A stretch of DNA of 17,924 bases from JALOOB01 sp964387985 (GCA_964387985.1 CAYLZG010000088.1:1-17924); one strand, 5' to 3'; counted from the first letter of the stretch, positions 8,490 through 16,249 are shown. Made by a program: numbers and translations. The notes: generated from the letters alone by a model not told the origin.

Positions 8490-9466
8490 ATCAGACTGCA
8501 TCCGCTAGTACCTTTGAGCACCCGGTCCTCGTGACCGGAGCTGCGGGTTTCATTGGCTCACACCTGTGCGAGGCACTGCTGGCGCGCGGTCGCCGGGTGG
8601 TAGGGGTCGACTGTTTCACCGACTACTACAATCGTGCGGCGAAAGAGAGCAACCTGAGCGTGGCCTTGGCACATCCGCGGTTCCGCCTGGCCGAGGCCGA
8701 CCTGGTCGATGCCGACCTTCCGCGCCTGCTGGATGGGGTGGGGCTGATCTATCACCTGGCAGGCCAGCCGGGCGTCCGTGGCAGCTGGGGGAGCCAGTTC
8801 GAAGTCTACGTGCGCAACAACATCCTGGCCACCCAGCGCCTCCTCGAGGCGAGCTGGGCCGCGGGCAACATCCCGCTCGTATATGCTTCTTCGTCGTCGG
8901 TCTACGGCAACCGGCCGGAGATGCCGCTGAAGGAGTCTGCCGCGCCCGCGCCGATCAGCCCCTACGGCGTCACGAAACTGGCTGCCGAGCACCTCTGCCG
9001 GCTTTACAACGATGTCTATGGCCTTCCAACGCTGTCCCTGCGGTTGTTCACAGTCTACGGTCCGCGGCAACGCCCGGATATGGCGTTCCGGCGGTTCTTG
9101 AAGGCGGCCGCGGCGGGGCAAGAGATCGAGCTCTACGGCGATGGCACGCAGACGCGGGATTTCACGTATGTTGCCGATGTGGTGCGGGCTTTCTTGCTCG
9201 CAGGCGATAAGTGCCTGGCGCGCGACACGGCAGTTCAGGTCGTCAACGTCGCCGGCGGCACGCGCGCATCGGTGAATGAGGTGCTGGACGGCATTGCGGC
9301 GCTCGCTGGCGGCAGCCTGATGGTGCGCCGTATGCCGGCGCAGCCCGGCGATGTGCGCGATACGTGGGCTGACACGAGGATCGCCGCAACAGCGCTGGGG
9401 TTTAGTCCGGAAATCAGCCTCATGGCAGGTTTGGAACGCCAGTGGCAGGCACTCCTTTCAACATGA
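8486..9466 (+). CDS. NAD-dependent sugar-nucleotide epimerase/dehydratase (extended SDR)
   Basis: A 326-aa protein of normal extended-SDR length. VTGAAGFIGSHL (G18-x-x-G21-x-x-G24) is the NAD-binding Rossmann loop, VDCFTDYYNR follows beta-2, YASSSSVYG holds the catalytic Ser, and PYGVTK gives the Y160-x-x-x-K164 pair. RLFTVYGPRQRPDMA and DGTQTRDFTYVADVV line the sugar-nucleotide site. The overall look is that of UDP-glucuronate/UDP-galactose 4-epimerase and decarboxylase relatives, so the likely substrate is a UDP-hexose or UDP-uronate; epimerase versus decarboxylase cannot be settled here. It presumably supplies or modifies the sugar loaded by the GT2 just upstream. Both ends overlap neighbours by 4 nt (ATGA at 8486 and 9463), so translation is probably coupled. 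Confidence 0.92.
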   Translation: MNQTASASTFEHPVLVTGAAGFIGSHLCEALLARGRRVVGVDCFTDYYNRAAKESNLSVALAHPRFRLAEADLVDADLPRLLDGVGLIYHLAGQPGVRGSWGSQFEVYVRNNILATQRLLEASWAAGNIPLVYASSSSVYGNRPEMPLKESAAPAPISPYGVTKLAAEHLCRLYNDVYGLPTLSLRLFTVYGPRQRPDMAFRRFLKAAAAGQEIELYGDGTQTRDFTYVADVVRAFLLAGDKCLARDTAVQVVNVAGGTRASVNEVLDGIAALAGGSLMVRRMPAQPGDVRDTWADTRIAATALGFSPEISLMAGLERQWQALLST

Positions 9467-12273
9467 TGACCCAGACAAAGCGCACCTGGACGGGACGCGC
9501 GACCTGGTTAGTGCTCGTCCTGTTCGTGGTGCTGGCGCTGATCCTGACGTGGCCGCTTGCGGCCCATCTGAGCACGAAGCTGCCGGGCACAGCCACGTGG
9601 GCGTTCGACGAGTCGACCTTCGTCTGGAACATCTGGTATTTCAAGCATGCGCTGCTCGACCTGCACAGCAGCCCCCTTCACAGTGACCTGATCTGGCATC
9701 CGCTCGGCATTGACCTGGTCCTCTACACCTACAACTTCTTCAACGCACTCGTTGGCATGCCGCTACTGCTGGCCTTCAACGCGGTTGCGGCCAGCAATAT
9801 CACCGTGCTCCTGGCGAGCGTGCTGAGCGGCGTGGGAGCCTATCTCCTGGCTCTTCACGTGTTGCGCGGCGCGCTCCCTGGCGCGGTCGCGAGCCATCTG
9901 AGGGCGGGCGCAGTGCTGGCAGGTGTCATCTATGCGTTTGCCTCCAACAGGGCGGTCTATGCAGCACTCGGTCACTACGACATGGTCACCACGCAGTGGC
10001 TACCGTTCTACGCGCTGTATTTCCTGAGGACCTTGCACCGTCCCAATCTCAAGAATGCGGTGCTTGCCGGACTCTTCTTCGCCCTTGCCGCGCTCGCAGA
10101 GATGATCTTCGCCTCGTTCCTCGCGCTGCTGTCGCTGATCCTGCTGCTGGCATCCTGGCGGGGTCTGCAGCAGCGCGGGCGGTCACTTGTGATGGTGGGA
10201 GCGGCTGCCCTGGTCGCGATCGCGATCTGGTCACCGGCCCTTGTGCCTATCGTTCGGGAGTTCACGGGCGGCGACTATGCCCTCGAAGGCTGGGGAGAGA
10301 GCATCAAGCTCAGTGCGGATGTAGCCGGCCTCGTCACCCCGACGAACCTGAATCCACTGTTGGGGGGCAATGAGGCCAGCGGCCAGAACTGGCAGGACGC
10401 TCTGCGCGCGGTGGAAAAGGGCGAAGGACGCTTCGGGGATATCAATACGGTGTTCCTTGGCTGGATGACGCTGGCGCTGGCCCTGACCGGCGCACTCCTG
10501 GCACGGAGGCGATTGGCCGCGTGGATCTGGTCGGCCTTGATTTTCGGCCTTTTTGTTCTCGGTCCGCTTCTCCAGGTCTATGGGCGCTATCGCTTCAGCG
10601 CGGACGGCCTCCTTCCGGAAGGGGTGACCTTCCCCTTGCCGTTCGCTCTTCTCCACTTCATCCCATTCGTGAATGCTAACCGCGCGCCAAACCGTTTCAG
10701 CGTGCTCCTGATGCTGGCGCTCGCAATTCTTGCAGCCTATGGGGTCGCGTGGTTCGTGGCGAAGGTGACGACCGGCCGCCGGCATTCCGGAGCGGTCCGG
10801 ACGAGTGCCGTCTCTGCGGCATCCCCGTCTGTGGTCCTGTCCGTTCTCCTGGCCGGCCTGGTCATCCTGGAACACCTGGCGGTGCCACTGCCGATGACTG
10901 ACGCACGAATTCCCGAGGTGTACCACAGTATCGCCGCGGAAGAGGGCGACTTTGCGATCATACAGTTGCCTTTGGGCTGGCGAAACAGCTTCGGGGTTCT
11001 GGGCAGCGAGCAGACCAATCTGCAGTACTTCCAGACCGGGCACGCCAAGCGCATGATCGGCGGCAATATCAGCCGCGCTCCCGCTTTCAAGATGGCCTAT
11101 TTTGACCGCCTTCCACTCTTTAAGGCGGTCACCGATCTGGAGATGTATCGGGATGTGTCGCCAGACCTGGATGCTGCTGCGCGGGCCCAGGCAGGAGATC
11201 TGATGACCCTTTACAATGTGCGCTACCTGGTGACGACGCCACCGATACCGGGCAGGTATCCTTATCAGGACACCTGGCAGCGCACCGAGCAGTACGTGTT
11301 GGATGTCTTGCCTCTCGAAGCGCAGCCAGTATGGGAAGCGGATGGCTACCGGGTGTATCGTGTGGTGCAGCCGCCCGTGTCCTTCCCCCTCCGCCTGGAT
11401 CTGGGCATGGCAGGGAACGAGCCTTACCTCGGGGAAGGGTGGGATGTCCGAAGCGATGAGCAACCCTATGGGGCGACCGCGAACTGGGCCACAGCTGAGG
11501 TCGCCCAACTGTTTGTTCCCCTCGACACGCAACTAGACATAACACTGAGACTGGCGTTGGCGCCACTGGCTTATGACGGCGCAGGCCAGGCTCTATCCGT
11601 CAGATTCAATGATGAAACCGTGTTGAGCGGCCGCGAGCTTGCGCCGGGCTGGCAGACGGTGGAGATGCGCGTGCCGGCTGCAGCCACCCGGCAAGGGACG
11701 AATCGCGTGCAGCTCGAATTTGCATGGTCAGCCAGCCCTCGGCAGGTCTTCCCTGATCCCGCCAGCCGCGCGTTGATCGGAGCCACCGGCGTGCAAAGCC
11801 CTATCAATCTCGAAGTCCACGGTTTCAGCGAGGCGTTCGTGACCTCGACCGGCGCGGATGGCGCGACAACCGATGCATCGGCCGGGCGCCAGGGCTACAA
11901 TGTTGCGGTGTTCGATGAGAAGAGCGGCGAGCTGCTGGACAAGCGCGGCTTTGACACGGCAGCCAACATCTATGAAGCGGATGCGCTTGCATCCTATCTC
12001 GACACAGTGCCTGTCGGACGCATTGTTGTGCTGGCGACCAAGGGAAACGGGACCGATAACCTGACTCCCGATGCGGTGGCAGCGATCGCGCGTTTGGGCT
12101 CAAAGGCTGCGGGTGCGGCGGATCTCGCGGGCCAGGCCCATGCCCTTGTGGGCATCCAGGGCGCTGCCCCGGGAACGGCCGCTGAGGTCATTGCGCCAGA
12201 TGCATACCTGCGCGTGGCGGGCGATTTCCGCAGGCTCGCGGCTGCGGTGGACTGGGTGGAGCTGGACAGGTGA
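9463..12273 (+). CDS. large GT-C-like membrane protein with a C-terminal ILEI/FAM3-like domain
   Basis: A 936-aa protein; ATG 9463 overlaps the epimerase TGA as ATGA. ATG 9466 and GTG 9442 are alternatives. Residues about 14-470 are multi-pass membrane; an acidic pair (D49-E50, in AFDESTFVWNIWYFKHALL) lies after the first helix as in GT-C enzymes, and FVNANRAPNRFSVL is typical of large YfhO-like bacterial membrane proteins. Residues about 472-650 form an outer segment; about 655-775 look like a beta-sandwich (LGEGWD, LAPGWQTVEMRVP). Residues about 781-920 match the ILEI/FAM3 pattern: INLEVHGFSEA, GYNVAVFDEKSGELLDKRGF, DTVPVGRIVVLATKGNG, then a late HALVGIQG. That domain is best known from FAM3 cytokines and the stem of POMGNT1, where it binds sugar. 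Transferase activity is likely but not shown; glycan binding by the tail is inference. Confidence 0.88.
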   Translation: MMTQTKRTWTGRATWLVLVLFVVLALILTWPLAAHLSTKLPGTATWAFDESTFVWNIWYFKHALLDLHSSPLHSDLIWHPLGIDLVLYTYNFFNALVGMPLLLAFNAVAASNITVLLASVLSGVGAYLLALHVLRGALPGAVASHLRAGAVLAGVIYAFASNRAVYAALGHYDMVTTQWLPFYALYFLRTLHRPNLKNAVLAGLFFALAALAEMIFASFLALLSLILLLASWRGLQQRGRSLVMVGAAALVAIAIWSPALVPIVREFTGGDYALEGWGESIKLSADVAGLVTPTNLNPLLGGNEASGQNWQDALRAVEKGEGRFGDINTVFLGWMTLALALTGALLARRRLAAWIWSALIFGLFVLGPLLQVYGRYRFSADGLLPEGVTFPLPFALLHFIPFVNANRAPNRFSVLLMLALAILAAYGVAWFVAKVTTGRRHSGAVRTSAVSAASPSVVLSVLLAGLVILEHLAVPLPMTDARIPEVYHSIAAEEGDFAIIQLPLGWRNSFGVLGSEQTNLQYFQTGHAKRMIGGNISRAPAFKMAYFDRLPLFKAVTDLEMYRDVSPDLDAAARAQAGDLMTLYNVRYLVTTPPIPGRYPYQDTWQRTEQYVLDVLPLEAQPVWEADGYRVYRVVQPPVSFPLRLDLGMAGNEPYLGEGWDVRSDEQPYGATANWATAEVAQLFVPLDTQLDITLRLALAPLAYDGAGQALSVRFNDETVLSGRELAPGWQTVEMRVPAAATRQGTNRVQLEFAWSASPRQVFPDPASRALIGATGVQSPINLEVHGFSEAFVTSTGADGATTDASAGRQGYNVAVFDEKSGELLDKRGFDTAANIYEADALASYLDTVPVGRIVVLATKGNGTDNLTPDAVAAIARLGSKAAGAADLAGQAHALVGIQGAAPGTAAEVIAPDAYLRVAGDFRRLAAAVDWVELDR

Positions 12274-14297
12274 GACCCGCGCGGCGAGCCATCGTTGCTG
12301 ACATAGCGGTCGCAGCGTTCGCCGGTCTTCTGGCCCTGGCAGTCTACATCCGCTCATTGGCGCCCGGCCTGCTTTGGGGCGACAGCGCCGAGTTTCAGTT
12401 TGCCGCCTGGCTGGGTGGTTTTGCGCATCCGACCGGTTATCCTCTTTATCTCATTCTGGGCTGGCTGTGGTCGCACATCTTCCCGTTCGGCGAGCCGGCC
12501 TACCGCATGAATCTCTTTTCGGCACTTTGGGGTGGGGCAGCGGTTGCGCTTCTCTCCCTGCTCGTGATGCGCTCGCTCCGGTTTGTCGACCGGAGCGCGG
12601 GCGCCGGTCCGACGCGGTTGGTGGGGTTTGGCGCTGCGCTGGCTTTCACTTTCACGCCCACGTTTTGGTCTCAGGCGGTCATCGCGGAAGTCTATACCCT
12701 TCATGCCGTCTTCGTCACGGCGATCCTGCTTGCAATGATTGCGTGGGCGGAGCGGGTTTTCAGTACAGACTATGGACGTGCGGCGCGGCAGATGTTCTTT
12801 GCTGCCCTGCTGTTCGGATTCAGCCTGACCCACCATCGCGCCACGATTCTCTTGATCCCCGCCATCCTCCTGTTCATGTTCGCCATCCTTCGCCGCGCAG
12901 GCGGTTATCCGCGGCCGGCGCCGCGCCAGGTTCTGTCTCTGGGGGCGGCCGTTTTGGCGCCGCTATTGATCTACCTCGTAATTCCCCTGCGGGCCCCTCA
13001 CGTCCCGTACTATCGTATCGAGTTGGCGCCGGGCCAGTTTAAGCCGCTTTACGACTCGACGGTGACGGGCTTCCTGGCCCACGTCAGTGGGAGCGTGTTC
13101 AGTACCTCGCTGGTCGCGCCGCAGCCCGGTTCGCTGGACATCGGCGGCCTGGTGGCGCGTTTCAGTGCTGAATTGGGCCCGAGCGGCCTGATCCTCGGAC
13201 TTGTGGGGCTCGGCTGGCTCGTTTTCCGCGGCATGACCGGTCCCCAGCGCAGGGCATGGCCCCTGGTCGGGCTGACCGGCGTGTTCTTTCTCGCTCAGAT
13301 TACGTTCAACCTGTTTTATGCCATCGGCGATATTCGTGTGTTCTATATCCCGGCATACCTGGTGTGGACCCTGTGGATGGGTGCCGGCGCATGGGCGCTC
13401 GGGCGAGCCGTCATCTCTCTGATCGAGGGTCCCGGCAATGCCAGGCGGCGCACAGCTCTCTTTGCCGGCTCCGGCGTCGCCTTGGCGCTGCTGCTTTCGC
13501 TCACCTATCGATCGGCCGTCGTGCATTGGCCGGAGGCGCAGGCCGCGAACGACGACTCGGCGCAGCGGGCCTGGGACGCACTGCTTGCCGCTTCCCTTCC
13601 CCAGAATGCAATCCTGGTCAGCAACGACCGGGATGAGATGGCGCCACTGTGGTATGTTCAGTATGTGCAGGGCGCGCGCCAGGATTTGACCGGACTGTTC
13701 CCGCGGCTCAGGGAAGGCTCGTCGTGGACGACCGTGGCGCGCGTAACCGACCTGGCATTGGCGACCGGAAGGCCTGTCTACCTGGTCAAGCCCATGCCGG
13801 GCCTGGACATCAAATACGAGCTGGAGCCGCTTGAGGGAGAGCTGGCGGGGCCGCTGGGACCGCCGGTCGCCGTGCACCCCCTATCCCGGATCGAGCCCGA
13901 TCGGGCGGTCGATCTGACCTATGGGGATTCGGTGCGTCTCGTGGGCTACGACTTGCGGCCTGCGATGCCAACGCCGGGCCAGTCGCTTCAGGCAGTGCTC
14001 TACTGGGAGCCGTTGAAGCCCATGGGCGCGGACTGGACGACCTTCGTACAGATCCTTGACGCCGCAGGCAACAAGCTAGGTCAAAGCGACCACCGCCCGG
14101 GGGGTGACTTCCATCCCAGCAGCCTGTGGGCGCCCGGTGAACGCCTGGCCGACAGTCACATCATTGACTTGGGGGCTGAGCCGGGACCAGGCCCATACCG
14201 TCTTGTGGCTGGTCTCTACGTCCAGTCAGGGGATGTGCTGCGCCATCTGGGTGAGCCCCAGATAATCGGCGAGATAGATGCGGTCCTTGAGCACTGA
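12270..14297 (+). CDS. DUF2723-family (PMT-related GT-C) membrane protein with one C-terminal beta module
   Basis: A 675-aa protein starting at GTG 12270, whose GTGA overlaps the previous stop; GGAG lies 8 nt before the start. GLLWGDSAEFQFAAW (D38, E41) then HPTGYPLYLILG and YRMNLFSALWGG are the hallmarks of DUF2723 proteins, a GT-C family related to protein O-mannosyltransferases. About ten membrane helices reach roughly residue 425. An outer segment (about 430-540, with NAILVSNDRDEMAPLWYVQYV) follows. Residues about 545-665 form a beta module: SVRLVGYDL, LQAVLYWEP, TTFVQILDAAGNKLGQSDHRPGG, LWAPGERLADSH, YRLVAGLYVQSG. It aligns motif by motif with the modules on the two large GT39 proteins of the divergent operon. 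It is the last gene of the five-gene operon; no terminator hairpin is evident after it. Confidence 0.9.
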   Translation: MRPARRAIVADIAVAAFAGLLALAVYIRSLAPGLLWGDSAEFQFAAWLGGFAHPTGYPLYLILGWLWSHIFPFGEPAYRMNLFSALWGGAAVALLSLLVMRSLRFVDRSAGAGPTRLVGFGAALAFTFTPTFWSQAVIAEVYTLHAVFVTAILLAMIAWAERVFSTDYGRAARQMFFAALLFGFSLTHHRATILLIPAILLFMFAILRRAGGYPRPAPRQVLSLGAAVLAPLLIYLVIPLRAPHVPYYRIELAPGQFKPLYDSTVTGFLAHVSGSVFSTSLVAPQPGSLDIGGLVARFSAELGPSGLILGLVGLGWLVFRGMTGPQRRAWPLVGLTGVFFLAQITFNLFYAIGDIRVFYIPAYLVWTLWMGAGAWALGRAVISLIEGPGNARRRTALFAGSGVALALLLSLTYRSAVVHWPEAQAANDDSAQRAWDALLAASLPQNAILVSNDRDEMAPLWYVQYVQGARQDLTGLFPRLREGSSWTTVARVTDLALATGRPVYLVKPMPGLDIKYELEPLEGELAGPLGPPVAVHPLSRIEPDRAVDLTYGDSVRLVGYDLRPAMPTPGQSLQAVLYWEPLKPMGADWTTFVQILDAAGNKLGQSDHRPGGDFHPSSLWAPGERLADSHIIDLGAEPGPGPYRLVAGLYVQSGDVLRHLGEPQIIGEIDAVLEH

Positions 14298-14302
14298 ACC
14301 CC

Positions 14303-14332
14303 TTGCACGCCATTTGTGTGCTGTGCTATACT
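14303..14332 (+). promoter_or_regulatory. sigma70-type promoter for etfBA
   Basis: TTGCAC (14303-14308), an 18-nt spacer, and TATACT (14327-14332). The predicted start near 14339 leaves an 84-nt leader. The promoter begins 6 nt after the DUF2723 stop, so etfBA is probably an independent unit, although read-through from the glycosylation operon is not excluded. Confidence 0.65.
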
Positions 14333-14336
14333 CGTG

Positions 14337-14387
14337 ACACGACGTGCCAGGGCCGGTGGCGGCACGTGGGTGCGCATTTGCCCGTGT
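14337..14387 (+). promoter_or_regulatory. inverted repeat in the etfBA leader
   Basis: ACGTGCC (14342-14348) and GGCACGT (14361-14367) form a 7-bp stem with a 12-nt loop. ACACG (14337-14341) can pair with CGTGT (14383-14387) around it. No U-run follows, so it is not a simple terminator. It may be a stabilising or regulatory 5' structure; it matches no riboswitch class I can recognise by eye. Confidence 0.35.
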
Positions 14388-14423
14388 GAAAGCACATTGA
14401 AGTTGCGATAAGGAGGCTACGGG

Positions 14424-15221
14424 ATGAAGTTCGTTGTTTGCGCAAAACTGACGCCCGACTCGGAGCAACTGGCCGACGTGAATATCGAGGCCGTCGGCAC
14501 CGAGGATCTGGGTGTCACCATGGTCTTAAACCCATGGGATGAGTTCGCGGTCGAAGAAGCCCTGCAACTCCAGGAGCGCTACGACGGCGAGGCCGCAGTC
14601 ATCACGATGGGCGGAGAGGGTTCGCTCGAAGCCCTAAAACGCGCAGTTGCGATGGGCATTGACGATGCCATTCTGCTTTCAGACGATCTCTTCCAAGGCA
14701 GCGACGCATGGGGCACGGCACACGTCCTCGCACAGGCCATCAGGAAACTTGGTGAATGCACCCTGATCCTCGTCGGCAAGCAGTCGGTGGACGGCAACGG
14801 TGGGCTGGTCGGTCCCGGAGTGGCAGCCCAATTGGGCATTCCCTTCGTGTCGAACGTCAACAAGATCATCGACCTCACGGAAGATAGTGCAACCGTGTTG
14901 CGCAACCTCGACGAAGGCATCCAGACTGTCAAGGTGACCGTACCTGCAGTTCTGGCAATGAGCACCGAAATCAACGAGCCCCGGTACCCGAATTTTATGG
15001 GCATCCGCAAGGCGTCGCGCATGAAGTTCCCATCGTTGGGCGCAGGAGACCTCCCCGGGCTGAATGAGAATCGTCTTGGTTCCGGTGCTGCCCAGGTGAA
15101 GTGGAACGACCTGCGACGGCCGCCGGCGCGCGCTGGCAAGGTCGAGTTTATCCAGGGCGGTTCACCTGCGGAGCAGGCCGCGATCCTGGTCGACAAGCTG
15201 ATCGCCGACAAGGTGATTTGA
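14424..15221 (+). CDS. etfB: electron transfer flavoprotein subunit beta
   Basis: A 265-aa protein of usual EtfB length. It has a strong Shine-Dalgarno (AAGGAGG, 14410-14416) 7 nt before the ATG. MKFVVCAKLTPD, NPWDEFAVEEAL (36-47), the glycine-rich VGKQSVDGNGGLVGPGVAAQLG (two blocks, about 117-138) and NEPRYPNFMGIRKA (about 184-197) follow the ETF-beta pattern. EtfB pairs with EtfA in the cytoplasm and carries AMP, or a second FAD in bifurcating types, while electrons pass from acyl-CoA or other dehydrogenases to a quinone reductase or other acceptor. In the nucleotide-binding loop, the residues equivalent to the human Asn-Gln-Thr after D-x-x-x appear as Gly-Leu-Val, which is unusual. etfA follows after 21 nt. 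Bifurcating versus housekeeping type cannot be decided by eye. Confidence 0.95.
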   Translation: MKFVVCAKLTPDSEQLADVNIEAVGTEDLGVTMVLNPWDEFAVEEALQLQERYDGEAAVITMGGEGSLEALKRAVAMGIDDAILLSDDLFQGSDAWGTAHVLAQAIRKLGECTLILVGKQSVDGNGGLVGPGVAAQLGIPFVSNVNKIIDLTEDSATVLRNLDEGIQTVKVTVPAVLAMSTEINEPRYPNFMGIRKASRMKFPSLGAGDLPGLNENRLGSGAAQVKWNDLRRPPARAGKVEFIQGGSPAEQAAILVDKLIADKVI

Positions 15222-15242
15222 GGACGAGGAGAGGACTGACCC

Positions 15243-16220
15243 ATGAGCATTCTCGTTTACGTCGATCAATACCAGGGAATAGCGAAGCCTGTCTCCTGGG
15301 AAATGTTAGGCAAGGCTCGCGAGCTGGGCTCAGGCGAGACTGTTGCGGCGCTGGTCATCGGTCACAATATCGAAGCAGTTGGACGCGAGGCGGTCACTTA
15401 TGGCGCCGACAAGGTCCTGCTGGCTGATGGCCCGGAGTTCGATCGCTACCGCAGTGGCGCGTTTGCTGCCGCACTGAGTGCGGCGATCGTTGCGGTCAAC
15501 CCCCGTATCATCCTCGCGCCTGCGACCACTGGTGCGCGAGACGTGGCTGCGCTGGCTGCGGCGAAACACAACATCGGCATGGCCGCCGAGGTGACCTCTG
15601 TGACCGTTGATGGGGCAGGCAAGCTGGTTGCCGAACGCCCGATATTTGCCGGCAACATCACTGCAACTGTCACTTTCGCGAGTGAAGCGCAGATGGCCAC
15701 CGTCCGCGTGCGCAGCTTCCCGATGCCAGCCCCTGATCCGGGTCGCAGTGGTGAGATAATCCCCTTGAAGGTCGACCTCGCAGGCGCTGCGGCGGGCGAG
15801 GAGATCATCGGTTTCGAGGGAATGGAAGTCGGCGAGCTTGACGTGCAGAACGCTGACATTATTGTAGCCGGTGGCCGCGGCGTCAAGGGACCTGAGGGCT
15901 TTGAACCGGTGCGACGGCTGGCGGATGTTCTGGGTGGCGCCGTTGGGGCAACGCGCGCAGCGGTGGATGCGGACTGGATTCCCTACGTACACCAGATCGG
16001 CCAGACCGGTAAGACGGTGCGGCCAGATCTGTATATCGCAGCCGGCATTTCGGGTGCCATCCAGCATATCGCGGGGATCAGCGGGTCCAAGATTGTCGTC
16101 GCGATCAACAAGGACAAGGATGCGCCGATCTTCAGCGTGGCCCGGTATGGCATCGTCGGTGATCTGTTCGACGTGCTGCCAGCCCTGGAGAAGACTTTCA
16201 AAGAGAAACTGGGCAAGTAG
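15243..16220 (+). CDS. etfA: electron transfer flavoprotein subunit alpha
   Basis: A 325-aa protein of typical EtfA length. A purine-rich Shine-Dalgarno (GGAGAGG, about 15227-15233) precedes ATG 15243. Domain I runs to about residue 190. The C-terminal FAD-binding domain shows VGATRAAVD (R238, the conserved flavin-site Arg), GQTGKTVRPDLY (253-264), and the ETF-alpha signature GISGAIQHIAGISGSK followed by IVVAINKDKDAPIF and RYGIVGDLFDVLPAL. All expected FAD contacts by motif are present (Q254, T255, S270, Q274, H275), so the subunit should bind FAD normally. It forms the heterodimer with the adjacent EtfB and shares its transcript. No acyl-CoA dehydrogenase, FixC or ETF-QO gene is in the window, so the redox partner is unknown. 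rpsA follows after 297 nt with its own promoter. Confidence 0.97.
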   Translation: MSILVYVDQYQGIAKPVSWEMLGKARELGSGETVAALVIGHNIEAVGREAVTYGADKVLLADGPEFDRYRSGAFAAALSAAIVAVNPRIILAPATTGARDVAALAAAKHNIGMAAEVTSVTVDGAGKLVAERPIFAGNITATVTFASEAQMATVRVRSFPMPAPDPGRSGEIIPLKVDLAGAAAGEEIIGFEGMEVGELDVQNADIIVAGGRGVKGPEGFEPVRRLADVLGGAVGATRAAVDADWIPYVHQIGQTGKTVRPDLYIAAGISGAIQHIAGISGSKIVVAINKDKDAPIFSVARYGIVGDLFDVLPALEKTFKEKLGK

Positions 16221-16249
16221 AGGCGGATGTAAATACATTTGGGCGCACG

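Noticed and set aside
9442..9465. GTG 9442 as the start of the ILEI-tailed GT-C gene
   Set aside because: It would overlap the epimerase by 25 nt, while ATG 9463 gives the same 4-nt overlap seen at neighbouring junctions and a normal N-terminus.
10231..11532. Minus-strand open frame of 433 codons opposite the ILEI-tailed GT-C gene
   Set aside because: It lies wholly antisense to a well-supported gene, has no recognisable motif, and is rich in Arg, His and Gln as expected for a GC-rich shadow frame.
12963..13877. Minus-strand open frame of 304 codons opposite the DUF2723 gene
   Set aside because: Shadow of a gene with strong family motifs; no start context or domain of its own.
16228..16239. 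ATGTAAATACAT (5-bp arms) just after etfA as a terminator or operator
   Set aside because: Short, AT-only arms with no U-tract; too weak to support. No convincing terminator for etfBA was found before the rpsA promoter.
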